Assembly: GCA_004299665.1 (NCBI GenBank)
Contig: SCQZ01000023.1
Coordinates: 1 to 15,140 of the forward strand
Source of the DNA: Jatrophihabitans sp.
GTDB taxonomy: Bacteria; Actinomycetota; Actinomycetes; Mycobacteriales; Jatrophihabitantaceae
Direction: 5' to 3'
DNA: 15,140 nucleotides
Shown here: positions 1-7,940 of the stretch, one piece after another
Layout: the number at the start of each line of letters is the position of its first letter
Position numbering within the stretch: the first letter of the stretch is position 1
Position numbers and translations under genes: made by a program
Notes under the pieces: model-generated
Told to the model about the DNA's origin: nothing
Seen by the model: only the letters and a program-made list of their open reading frames with translations
Database searches by the model: none

Positions 1-1234
1 GGCGCTGCTCAAGGTCGGCTGGCCGGCCGAGGACCTGGCCGGCTACGTCGACGGCGAGGCGCACCCCATCGAGCTGGACCAGTCCGACTGGCAGCTGCGC
101 GACTACCAGCAGCAGGCCGTCGACATGTTCTGGGAGGGCGGCTCCGGCGTCGTCGTGCTGCCGTGCGGCGCGGGCAAGACGCTCGTCGGCGCGGCGGCGA
201 TGGCGCAGGCGAAGGCGACCACGCTGATCCTGGTGACCAACACCGTCGCCGGCCGGCAGTGGAAGCGGGAACTGATGGCGCGGACGTCCCTGACCGAGGA
301 GGAGATCGGCGAGTACAGCGGCGAGAAGAAGGAGATCCGCCCCGTCACGATCGCGACGTACCAGATCATGACGACGCGGCGCAACGGCGAGTACCGGCAC
401 CTGGAGCTGTTCGACTCGCGGGACTGGGGCCTGATCGTCTACGACGAGGTGCACCTGCTGCCGGCGCCGATCTTCCGTCTCACCGCCGACCTGCAGTCGC
501 GACGCCGGCTCGGCCTGACCGCCACGCTGATCCGCGAGGACGGCCGCGAGGGCGACGTCTTCTCGCTCATCGGGCCGAAGCGTTACGACGCGCCGTGGAA
601 GGACATCGAGAACCAGGGCTGGATCGCGCCGGCCGAGTGCGTCGAGGTGCGCGTCACGCTCACCGACGCCGAGCGCATGGCATACGCGACCGCCGAGCCC
701 GAGGACCGCTACCGGCTCGCGGCGACCGCGCACACCAAGCTGGCGGTGATCTCCTCGATCGTCGAGCGCCACCCGGACGACCAGATCCTGGTGATCGGCG
801 CGTACCTGGACCAACTCGAGGAGGTCGCCGCGCACCTCGGTGGGGGCACTCCCGGCACCGAAGGCGTTGTCACGGGAGTGCCGGTCATCCAGGGATCGAC
901 GCCGAACAAGGAGCGCGAGCGGCTCTTCGACGAGTTCCGTCGCGGCGAGCAGCGGGTACTGGTGGTGAGCAAGGTCGCCAACTTCTCCATCGACCTGCCC
1001 GAGGCCGCGGTGGCCGTCCAGATCAGCGGCACCTTCGGCTCCCGGCAGGAGGAGGCGCAGCGGCTCGGGCGGGTGCTGCGGCCCAAGCACGACGGCCGCC
1101 AGGCGCACTTCTACACGGTCGTCGCGCGCGACACCCTGGACTCGGACTACGCGGCACACCGGCAGCGGTTCCTGGCCGAGCAGGGCTACGCCTACACGAT
1201 CGTCGACGCCGACGACCTGCTGCGCCCGTTGTAG
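1..1234 (+). CDS. xpb: XPB-type DNA repair helicase (3' part, 5' end outside window)
   Basis: This is an ATP-dependent superfamily 2 DNA helicase of the XPB/ERCC3 family. The reading frame is open from base 2 and gives 410 visible residues, so the N-terminus lies upstream. In fragment numbering, the Q-motif-like 'LRDYQQQAV' is followed by Walker A GAGKT (56-60), the DEVH box (148-151), motif III 'GLTAT', the XPB-specific RED triad (178-180) and motif VI 'QRLGRVLR' (353-360). The RED triad directly after motif III separates XPB from other SF2 helicases. Eukaryotic XPB opens DNA in TFIIH and nucleotide excision repair; the bacterial homologues unwind DNA in vitro, but their role in cells is less clear. 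No nuclease partner is visible in the window. The next gene is a lipoprotein 50 bp downstream with its own promoter-like element, so a shared operon is not indicated. Confidence 0.95.
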   Translation, partial: ALLKVGWPAEDLAGYVDGEAHPIELDQSDWQLRDYQQQAVDMFWEGGSGVVVLPCGAGKTLVGAAAMAQAKATTLILVTNTVAGRQWKRELMARTSLTEEEIGEYSGEKKEIRPVTIATYQIMTTRRNGEYRHLELFDSRDWGLIVYDEVHLLPAPIFRLTADLQSRRRLGLTATLIREDGREGDVFSLIGPKRYDAPWKDIENQGWIAPAECVEVRVTLTDAERMAYATAEPEDRYRLAATAHTKLAVISSIVERHPDDQILVIGAYLDQLEEVAAHLGGGTPGTEGVVTGVPVIQGSTPNKERERLFDEFRRGEQRVLVVSKVANFSIDLPEAAVAVQISGTFGSRQEEAQRLGRVLRPKHDGRQAHFYTVVARDTLDSDYAAHRQRFLAEQGYAYTIVDADDLLRPL

Positions 1235-1272
1235 CCGGGCACGTGCACCGATCAGGTCCGGTCCCCACGCGC

Positions 1273-1278
1273 TACCGT
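1273..1278 (+). promoter_or_regulatory. Putative -10 element (TACCGT) of a leaderless promoter for the lipoprotein gene
   Basis: TACCGT fits the actinobacterial TANNNT -10 pattern and lies 6 nt before the GTG at 1285, which has no Shine-Dalgarno. That geometry suits a transcript starting at the start codon. No good -35 hexamer is visible 16-18 nt upstream. Confidence 0.4.
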
Positions 1279-1284
1279 GGCGCC

Positions 1285-2034
1285 GTGAAGCGAAGCGCCG
1301 CCCTCGTCTGCACGGTCCTGGCCACCGCGGCCCTCGTGGCCGGGTGCTCGTCGTCGGGGTCGCCGGCGCGACATGGCGGCACCGGCACCGGCGCGAGCAC
1401 GGGTGCGACCGCCCTCGCCGGCCGGATCGACGCCGCGCTCGGCACCCTCACCTCGGCCCACCTGGACATCGACACCGGGGCCCTCGGCGGCACGAGCACC
1501 GCCGACCTCGTGCTCCAGGACGGCAACGCCAGCGCCACCGAGATCCACGTCACCGAGTCCGGCACCGCCGTCGAGGTGGTCACCGTCGGGACGACGGCAT
1601 GGGTCAAGTTGCCCAACGGCAGCGCCAAGCCCTGGGTCCTGGTGAGCCCGACCAGCAGCAACCCGATCGCGAAGGCGCTGGCCACCGAACCGGGGGTGAC
1701 CGACGCGCTCACCTCGCTGTCGACGATCGCCGGGTTGGTGCGCCACGCCCAGGACGTCTCCGACATGGGCACCGACGCCACCGGGCACCGCTACGCCATG
1801 AAGATCATTCCGGGCAAGGGGACCGGGAACGCCAAGCTCGACAGCCTGCTGTCGATCCTGGGCAACAACCCGATCGCGACCGACATCTGGCTGGACACGA
1901 AGAACCGCCCGGTCAAGGTGCAGCTGGACATCGCCTTCGGCGGCAGCCAGTTCCCGGTCACGGTCGTGGTGAGCAAGCTGAACGCCCCGCTGACGATCAC
2001 CGCGCCACCCGCCGACGCCATCAGCTCCGGCTGA
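1285..2034 (+). CDS. Lipoprotein, LppX/LprAFG (LolA-like) family
   Basis: Predicted lipid-anchored extracytoplasmic protein of 249 residues. The N-terminus is a type II signal peptide: basic MKR, a hydrophobic core, then lipobox LVAG|C with the lipidated cysteine at residue 21. A Ser/Gly/Thr-rich linker follows. The remainder (about 45-249) alternates beta strands, with 'DIWLDTKNRPVKVQLDI' and a closing 'APLTITAPPADAI', as in actinobacterial LppX/LprG-like proteins. The family has a half-barrel with a hydrophobic cavity; LprG and LppX of mycobacteria carry lipids or lipoglycans to the envelope. The GTG start is chosen because the signal peptide begins exactly there; the frame runs open far upstream through the helicase gene but is not coding there. 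The ligand cannot be read from sequence. It lies 16 bp before the antiporter gene. Confidence 0.88.
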   Translation: MKRSAALVCTVLATAALVAGCSSSGSPARHGGTGTGASTGATALAGRIDAALGTLTSAHLDIDTGALGGTSTADLVLQDGNASATEIHVTESGTAVEVVTVGTTAWVKLPNGSAKPWVLVSPTSSNPIAKALATEPGVTDALTSLSTIAGLVRHAQDVSDMGTDATGHRYAMKIIPGKGTGNAKLDSLLSILGNNPIATDIWLDTKNRPVKVQLDIAFGGSQFPVTVVVSKLNAPLTITAPPADAISSG

Positions 2035-2038
2035 CCGG

Positions 2039-2044
2039 GACAAT
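2039..2044 (+). promoter_or_regulatory. Putative -10 element (GACAAT) of a leaderless promoter for the antiporter gene
   Basis: GACAAT sits in the 16-bp gap after the lipoprotein stop, 6 nt before the GTG at 2051. No Shine-Dalgarno precedes that GTG. The same hexamer occurs as the -10 of the SAM-riboswitch promoter in this window. No -35 match is evident. Confidence 0.4.
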
Positions 2045-2050
2045 GCCAGG

Positions 2051-3910
2051 GTGCACGCGGCGCTCGACATCCTGGCGCTGGTCGCCATCGTCGGCGCCGT
2101 CGCCTGGCTCGCGCGCCGGCTGCACTGGAACGAGCCGCTGGTCCTGGTGGTCATCGGCGTCGCCCTGTCGTTCGTCCCGCGCTTCCTCGAGATCGAGCTG
2201 ACCCCGGACCTCGTGCTGTACGGCTTCTTGCCGCCACTGCTCTACGCGGCGGCGATCCGCACCTCCCTGATCGACTTCAAGGCGAACCGCCGGGCCATCG
2301 CGCTGCTGAGCGTCGGGGCGGTCGCGGTGAGCACGGTGGCGATCGGGGCCGTCACCCGGGCCGTCCTCCCAGGAGTCTCCCTGGCCGCGGCATTCGCGCT
2401 CGGGGCCGTCGTCGCGCCGCCGGACGCGGTCGCGGCCACGACGGTCGCGCGCCGTGTCGGGCTGCCGCGGCGCATCGTGACGGTGCTGGAGGGCGAGAGC
2501 CTGCTCAACGACGCGACCGCCCTGGTGGCCCTGAACACCGCGATCGCCGCACTGACCGTGACCGTCTCCCCGTGGCAGGTGGGGTGGGACTTCGTGCGGG
2601 CGGCGGGCGGCGGCCTGATCGTCGGACTGCTCGCCGCCGCCGTGCTGGCCTTCGTCCGGCGCTTCGTGACCGACCCGGTGCTGGACACGACGCTGTCGTT
2701 CATGGCGCCGTACGTGGCGTTCCTGCCCGCCGAGCGGCTGCACGCCAGCGGCGTGCTCGCGGTCGTGGTGACCGGGCTGATCATGGGGCACAAGGCGCCG
2801 GTGCTGCAGTCGGCCGGCTCACGCATCGCCGAGAACATCAACTGGCGCACGATCGCGTTCCTGCTGGAGAACGTCGTGTTCCTGCTCATCGGCCTGCAGA
2901 TCCGGCGGCTGATCGAGGGCGTGCGGGCCGAGCACCTGGACTGGACGCAGGTGGTGCCGCCGTGCCTGGCCGTGCTGGCCGCGACGATCCTGGTCCGGAT
3001 CGCCTACGTGTTCGCGGGCACCGGGTTCTTCATCCTGATCCGGCGCGACTGGTGGCGGTGGGCCGAGGCGAGCGCGGTGTCGTGGGCCGGGATGCGCGGC
3101 GTCGTCACCCTGGCGGCGGTGTTCCTGATCCCGCACGGCACGCCCGAGCGCGACGTCCTCGCCCTGGCCGCGTTCACGGTGGTGGCCGGGACGCTGCTGA
3201 TCCACGGGCTGACGCTGCCCTGGCTGGTGCGCCGCCTCGACCTGCCCCGCCCCGACCCGGCCGAGGACGCCCTGCAGGCGGCGTCGCTGGTCACCGCCGC
3301 GGCCCACGCGGGCCTGCAGGCGCTGGACCGGGCCGTCGCGCCCGAGGACTCGCCCGAGGTGGTGGCCCAGTTGCGCGAGCGCGCGATGCGCCGCAGCAAC
3401 GCGATCTGGGAGCAACTCGGCAGGTCCCAGAGCGAGGTCGAGCCACCGGCCGCCGCCTACCGCCGGCTGCGCCTGCAGATGCTGGCGGCCGAGCGGGCCT
3501 CGATCCTCGCGGCGCGCGACAGCGGCCGCTACGACGACGACGTGCTGCGCTCGGCGCTGTCGGCGATCGACGTCGAGGAGTCCACGCTGGACCGTGTCCA
3601 GGACGCCGCAGCCCGCCTCGACGACGAACTGGTCACCGACACCCGCCGCGCCGGCGACTGCGAGCACCTGCGCCAGGCGCCGCGCGTCATGACCCCCCGC
3701 ACGCCCGGGATCTGCGAGGACTGCGTGCGCGAGGGCACCACCTGGGTGCACCTGAGGCTGTGCCTGACGTGCGGGCACGTGGGCTGCTGCGACTCCTCGC
3801 CGCGCCGGCACGCCACCGGGCACTTCCGCGGGACCGGGCATCCGGTGATGCGCTCCGTCGAGCCGGGCGAGGCGTGGCGCTGGTGCTACGTCGACGAACT
3901 GCTCGGATGA
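2051..3910 (+). CDS. CPA1-family Na+/H+ antiporter with C-terminal UBP-type zinc finger
   Basis: A 619-residue membrane antiporter that would exchange Na+ (or K+) for protons. Residues 1-400 are a multi-pass membrane domain of the NhaP/NHE (CPA1) type: 'PPDAVAAT' with D125, and 'GESLLNDATALV' with the adjacent N153-D154 pair typical of electroneutral CPA1 exchangers. A cytoplasmic helical region (about 400-535) follows, with many Arg, Glu and Asp residues. The last 83 residues form a ZnF-UBP module: C537-x-H539, C555-x2-C558, C571-x2-C574-G-H576, C579/C580, H587, H591 and H597. The same finger in eukaryotic deubiquitinases binds the free ubiquitin C-terminus; its bacterial ligand is unknown. 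The fusion also occurs in other actinobacterial antiporters, as far as I recall. The frame is intact and the finger is in phase. GTG start, no SD, 16 bp after the lipoprotein stop. Confidence 0.93.
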   Translation: MHAALDILALVAIVGAVAWLARRLHWNEPLVLVVIGVALSFVPRFLEIELTPDLVLYGFLPPLLYAAAIRTSLIDFKANRRAIALLSVGAVAVSTVAIGAVTRAVLPGVSLAAAFALGAVVAPPDAVAATTVARRVGLPRRIVTVLEGESLLNDATALVALNTAIAALTVTVSPWQVGWDFVRAAGGGLIVGLLAAAVLAFVRRFVTDPVLDTTLSFMAPYVAFLPAERLHASGVLAVVVTGLIMGHKAPVLQSAGSRIAENINWRTIAFLLENVVFLLIGLQIRRLIEGVRAEHLDWTQVVPPCLAVLAATILVRIAYVFAGTGFFILIRRDWWRWAEASAVSWAGMRGVVTLAAVFLIPHGTPERDVLALAAFTVVAGTLLIHGLTLPWLVRRLDLPRPDPAEDALQAASLVTAAAHAGLQALDRAVAPEDSPEVVAQLRERAMRRSNAIWEQLGRSQSEVEPPAAAYRRLRLQMLAAERASILAARDSGRYDDDVLRSALSAIDVEESTLDRVQDAAARLDDELVTDTRRAGDCEHLRQAPRVMTPRTPGICEDCVREGTTWVHLRLCLTCGHVGCCDSSPRRHATGHFRGTGHPVMRSVEPGEAWRWCYVDELLG

Positions 3911-3943
3911 GACGGCGGCACGGTTCCCGATCTTCCTGCACCT

Positions 3944-3961
3944 GACGCGCCATAGCGCGTC
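3944..3961 (+). terminator. Hairpin downstream of the antiporter gene
   Basis: A perfect 7-bp stem (GACGCGC/GCGCGTC) with the 4-nt loop CATA starts 33 nt after the antiporter stop codon. No U-tract follows, which is common for actinobacterial terminators. It could end antiporter transcription together with the next, larger hairpin. Confidence 0.5.
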
Positions 3962-3995
3962 CCGCGCAGGCACGTTCGCGGAGGGTACCGGGTAC

Positions 3996-4032
3996 GACGA
4001 AGGGGCGGTCCCTTGCGGGACCGCCCCTCGTC
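3996..4032. terminator. Strong bidirectional hairpin between the convergent antiporter and groEL genes
   Basis: GGGGCGGTCCC and GGGACCGCCCC pair around a TTGC loop. The stem extends outward through GACGA/TCGTC, giving about 16 bp with one bulged A. It lies between two convergent genes, so it can serve both strands. There is no T-run on either side. Position and stability make it the most convincing terminator in the window. Confidence 0.75.
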
Positions 4033-4035
4033 AGA

Positions 4036-4117
4036 GCTTCTGATCGCTTGCGATCAACTGTGCCTTCGCTTCTGATCGCAAGCGATCAACTGTGCCTTCG
4101 CTTCTGATCGCGAGCGA

Positions 4118-4120
<3 letters not shown>
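4036..4120. repeat. Three palindromes at an exact 32-bp period, the last containing the groEL stop codon
   Basis: TGATCGC-NN-GCGATCA occurs at 4041-4056, 4073-4088 and 4105-4120, each 32 bp apart. The 7-bp arms are identical in all three; only the central dinucleotide differs (TT, AA, GA). The sequence between copies 1 and 2 and between 2 and 3 is identical (AACTGTGCCTTCGCTTC less the overlap), so this is a tandem repeat of about 2.5 units. The groEL stop (TCA on +, 4118-4120) forms the outer edge of copy 3. In groEL mRNA the array would form three successive small hairpins in the 3' UTR before the large terminator. Alternatively the palindromes could bind a dimeric protein on DNA. Confidence 0.9.
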
Positions 4121-5746
<1,626 letters not shown>

Positions 5747-5806
5747 GTGAGTTGTCGTCCCTTCGATGAACAACCTCTGGGGTCGGCGGCAGTGCCCGCG
5801 ACGGAC

Positions 5807-5827
5807 GACGCCCCTTCGGGGGGCGTC
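5807..5827 (-). other. Hairpin in the groEL 5' UTR
   Basis: An 8-bp perfect stem (GACGCCCC/GGGGCGTC) with a 5-nt loop lies about 60 nt before the groEL start, inside the expected leader downstream of the CIRCE site. It does not cover the Shine-Dalgarno. It may stabilise the mRNA; a regulatory role is speculation. Confidence 0.5.
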
Positions 5828-5839
5828 TCACTCCAGCCG

Positions 5840-5866
5840 TTAGCACTCATCCTAGCCGAGTGCTAA
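5840..5866 (-). promoter_or_regulatory. CIRCE operator 1 (HrcA binding site) of groEL
   Basis: A perfect match to the CIRCE consensus: TTAGCACTC, a 9-nt spacer, GAGTGCTAA. HrcA binds this inverted repeat and represses groE and dnaK operons until heat stress titrates its GroEL cofactor. It spans the predicted transcription start of groEL, the usual position. The hrcA gene is not in the window. Confidence 0.97.
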
Positions 5867-5870
5867 CGAA

Positions 5871-5899
5871 AGTCTGGCACTCGCCGCCCCCGAGTGCAA
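5871..5899 (-). promoter_or_regulatory. Predicted groEL promoter (TTGCAC-N17-CAGACT)
   Basis: On the minus strand, TTGCAC (5899-5894) and CAGACT (5876-5871) are separated by 17 nt. The -35 is good and the -10 is moderate. Transcription would start near 5864, within CIRCE operator 1, and both hexamers overlap the second, imperfect CIRCE. This arrangement fits double repression by HrcA. Confidence 0.6.
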
Positions 5900-5900
5900 G
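5874..5900 (-). promoter_or_regulatory. Second, imperfect CIRCE operator of groEL
   Basis: The core half-sites GCACTC and GAGTGC are separated by exactly 9 nt, as in the consensus, but the outer bases deviate (CTGGCACTC and GAGTGCAAG instead of TTAGCACTC and GAGTGCTAA). The centre-to-centre distance to operator 1 is 34 bp. It overlaps the predicted promoter hexamers. It is probably a weaker HrcA site. Confidence 0.8.
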
Positions 5901-5922
5901 CGGCCGGGGCGGGGCGCTGCGC

Positions 5923-5944
5923 CGGTCCGGCAACGGCCGGACCG
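5923..5944 (-). terminator. Second hairpin downstream of the cold-shock gene
   Basis: CGGTCCGG and CCGGACCG form an 8-bp stem with a 6-nt loop. It follows the larger hairpin at 5975-6008 in the direction of cold-shock gene transcription and precedes the groEL promoter. It could act as a back-up terminator shielding groEL from read-through. No U-tract is present. Confidence 0.4.
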
Positions 5945-5984
5945 CGACCGGCCCGGCATCCGGCGCCGACGCGACCGGCCCGGC
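5943..5984. repeat. 15-bp direct repeat in the gap between the cold-shock gene and groEL
   Basis: CGCGACCGGCCCGGC occurs at 5943-5957 and again at 5970-5984. The second copy supplies much of the left arm of the hairpin at 5975-6008, so the first copy could pair with the same right arm as an alternative. It may simply be low-complexity GC-rich sequence. Confidence 0.6.
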
Positions 5985-6008
5985 CCCGCTCGCGCGGGAC
6001 CGGGCCGG
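5975..6008 (-). terminator. Probable terminator of the cold-shock gene
   Basis: A 15-bp GC-rich stem with one G-T pair encloses a TCGC loop, starting 21 nt after the cold-shock gene stop on the minus strand. The arms are CCGGCCCGGCCCCGC (5975-5989) and GCGGGACCGGGCCGG (5994-6008). There is no T-run behind it, as is common in actinobacteria. Confidence 0.7.
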
Positions 6009-6029
6009 GTTCTCAGGCTGTGGTCTGGT

Positions 6030-6233
6030 TCAGCCGACGATGCGGACGGCGTCCGCCTGCGGGCCCTTGGGGCCCTGGGCGACCTCGAACTCCACGCGCT
6101 GGCCTTCGTCCAGCGAGCGGTAGCCGTCGGCCTGGATGGCGCTGTAGTGGACGAAGACGTCCTGCCCGCCGTCCACGGCGATGAAGCCGTAGCCCTTCTC
6201 GTTGTTGAACCACTTCACGGTGCCCTGTGCCAC
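6030..6233 (-). CDS. csp: Cold-shock protein, CspA family
   Basis: A 67-residue single cold-shock domain that binds single-stranded RNA or DNA and acts as an RNA chaperone in the cytoplasm. It begins MAQGTVKWFNNEKGYGFI, with RNP1 KGYGFI (13-18) and RNP2 VFVHY (26-30); the five-strand barrel is complete. Two in-frame GTG codons are possible. The one at 6233 is preferred because AAGGAG lies 5 nt before it, whereas the GTG two codons upstream overlaps that Shine-Dalgarno, and MAQGTVKWFN is the usual N-terminus. The gene sits 265 bp after the threonine-synthase-family gene and before groEL on the same strand, an order I recall from Streptomyces. The long upstream gap could hold a structured leader as in other csp genes, but no classical promoter is clear there. 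Confidence 0.97.
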   Translation of the reverse strand: MAQGTVKWFNNEKGYGFIAVDGGQDVFVHYSAIQADGYRSLDEGQRVEFEVAQGPKGPQADAVRIVG

Positions 6234-6479
6234 GTGCACTCCTTGCTAGGGGCCGATCCGGGCGCCACACCGCGTGGTACCCGGGGTCTTCGATCTGGTC
6301 CCGCTTACTGCAGCGCACGTGCCCGGGTGGGGCCGTGGTACTTCCGCTTGCGAAAACTCGTCACTTCGACCGGGGCGGACGATACCGGTTACCGCCCGTC
6401 CCGCGCTATACGGCAACGGCAATCGTTAGGGAACCGCCCTGAACAGCGGCGCCGGCATCTCCCTTTTCCCCTCATATGT

Positions 6480-6496
6480 CCGCCCGGTGCGGGCGG
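6480..6496 (-). terminator. Short hairpin just after the threonine-synthase-family gene
   Basis: CCGCCC and GGGCGG form a 6-bp stem with a 5-nt loop, starting 2 nt after the stop codon on the minus strand. It has no U-tract and is small, so it may be a weak terminator or an mRNA 3' stabiliser. Bases 6234-6479 beyond it hold no recognisable gene. Confidence 0.4.
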
Positions 6497-6498
6497 TG

Positions 6499-7761
6499 TC
6501 AGAGCAGGCCGGCCTCGCGCATCCCCTTGAGCGTCGCGGGGATGACGGCCGTCGGGCGCGCGCCGTCGCTGATCGCGTCCACCGTCTTGAGGCCGTCGCC
6601 GGTGTTGTACACGACGGTCTCCACCGACGGGTCCAGCTGCCCGGACCGGACCAGCTTGCGCAGCACGGCCACGGTCACCCCACCGGCGGTCTCGGCGAAG
6701 ACCCCGGTCGTGCGGGCGAGCAACCGGATCCCCTCGCGAATCTCGTCGTCGTCCACCGATGCCATCGCGCCACCGGTGGAGCGCACCGCGTCCAGCGCGT
6801 ACGGGCCGTCGGCCGGGTTGCCGATGTTCAGCGACTTCGCGATGCCGGTCGGCTTGACCGGTTGCGGCACGTCCCAGCCCTGCGCGAAGGCGGTCGCGAT
6901 CGGCGCGCACCCCGCGGACTGCGCGCCGAACACCCGCCAGGACGACTGCGGGACGAGCCCGCCGGCGACCAGCTCCTTGAACGCCTTGTGGATCTTCGTC
7001 AGCATCGAACCGGAGGCCATCGGCGCGACGTACTGCCCCGGCAGCCGCCAGCCCAGCTGCTCGGCGACCTCGTAGCCGAGCGTCTTGGACCCCTCGGCGT
7101 AGTACGGGCGGACGTTGACGTTCACGAAGCCGGTCCGCTCGAACTCGTCGGTCTCGGCCAGCTCGGAGCACAGCCGGTTCACGTCGTCGTAGGAGCCCTG
7201 GATGCCGACGAGCGTGCCGCCGTACACCGCGGTCTGCACGATCTTGGCCGGCTCCAGGTCCGCCGGCACGAACACGATCGAGGGCATCCCGATCCGTGCG
7301 GCGTGGGCGGCGACCGAGTTCGCCAGGTTGCCGGTCGAGGCGCAGGCGATGCGCTCGAACCCGAGTTCGCGCGCCGCGGTGATGGCGATCGAGACCACGC
7401 GGTCCTTGAACGAGTGCGTGGGGTTGGCCGAGTCGTCCTTGACCCACAGCGGCGCGGTGAAGCCCAACTGTTCGCCGAGCCGGTCGGCGCGGATCAACGG
7501 CGTCATACCGGTGCCGGAGTCGACGCGGGACGAGGCGTCCTGCCCGACGGGCAGCAGGCCGGCATAGCGCCAGATCGAGTGGGGGCCGGACTCGACGTCC
7601 GCGCGGGTCACCCGCGCCAGGGCTTCGGTGTCGTAGCCGATCTCGAGCGGCCCGAAACACTCGAAGCAGGCGTGTTGGGCGCCGAGCGGGAACCGGGCGC
7701 CGCAGTTGCGGCACACCAGCGCGTCGGCCGGGGAGGTGGGGATCTGCAGGGCGGCAGTCAC
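6499..7761 (-). CDS. thrC: Threonine synthase family PLP enzyme; candidate MetM-type homocysteine synthase
   Basis: A 420-residue fold-type II PLP enzyme. The N-terminus has a small zinc-ribbon-like C17-x2-C20...C32-x2-C35 ('CFECFGPLE'). The PLP lysine is K119 in 'NPTHSFKDR', and the substrate-carboxylate and PLP loop is 'ASTGNLANS' (141-149). Threonine synthase converts O-phospho-L-homoserine to threonine. However, a clear SAM-I riboswitch precedes this gene, which ties it to methionine. In Streptomyces a threonine-synthase homologue, MetM, uses O-phosphohomoserine plus a thiocarboxylated carrier (MetO) to make homocysteine, and I infer this gene may be that enzyme. No carrier gene lies next to it. 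No hom or thrB gene is nearby, unlike a classical threonine operon. The GTG start follows AAAGG by 12 nt and is the only start giving the conserved N-terminus. Family assignment is firm; the MetM role is inference. Confidence 0.93.
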   Translation of the reverse strand: MTAALQIPTSPADALVCRNCGARFPLGAQHACFECFGPLEIGYDTEALARVTRADVESGPHSIWRYAGLLPVGQDASSRVDSGTGMTPLIRADRLGEQLGFTAPLWVKDDSANPTHSFKDRVVSIAITAARELGFERIACASTGNLANSVAAHAARIGMPSIVFVPADLEPAKIVQTAVYGGTLVGIQGSYDDVNRLCSELAETDEFERTGFVNVNVRPYYAEGSKTLGYEVAEQLGWRLPGQYVAPMASGSMLTKIHKAFKELVAGGLVPQSSWRVFGAQSAGCAPIATAFAQGWDVPQPVKPTGIAKSLNIGNPADGPYALDAVRSTGGAMASVDDDEIREGIRLLARTTGVFAETAGGVTVAVLRKLVRSGQLDPSVETVVYNTGDGLKTVDAISDGARPTAVIPATLKGMREAGLL

Positions 7762-7781
7762 AGCGGTACGAGGCCTTTCTC

Positions 7782-7917
7782 CTCATCTTTCCCGGACTGG
7801 ACGCCCGGGCCGGAGTTGGCACCAGCTGCGCGGCGGCCTCGCGTCGCAGCGACGCTCAGATCTCGCGCACGGTTGCCGGGGCTTCGCCGGGCCGGTCCCT
7901 CTGCCCCTCTGGATGAG
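7782..7917 (-). ncRNA. SAM-I riboswitch (S-box) controlling the threonine-synthase-family gene
   Basis: The minus strand shows the class I SAM aptamer in order. P1 is CTCATC (7917-7912) pairing with GATGAG (7787-7782). The conserved AGAGGGGCAGAGGGACCGGC joins P1, P2 and the kink-turn, then comes GAAGCCCCGGCAACC, a variable P3 arm, GGTGCCAACTCC, and the closing GGGAAAGATGAGG. The 3' strand of P1 overlaps GAGGAG, the upstream part of the ribosome-binding region (7784-7779), and no terminator hairpin follows. SAM binding should therefore stabilise P1 and hide this region, shutting off translation when SAM is plentiful. Assignment rests on the conserved core sequence and P1 pairing. The mode of control is inferred. 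Confidence 0.95.
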
Positions 7918-7940
7918 CCGTGCTGTTCGGTTGTGCGGCC

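Noticed and set aside
163..2034. Single 623-residue plus-strand frame joining helicase and lipoprotein regions
   Set aside because: The part before 1285 is the wrong frame of the helicase gene with no conserved sequence. The signal peptide and lipobox show the real start at 1285.
6426..6458. Ten-codon minus-strand frame (MPAPLFRAVP) upstream of the cold-shock gene, preceded by GGGAG
   Set aside because: The purine run abuts the ATG and the peptide is too short to judge. It might be a leader peptide but nothing else supports it.
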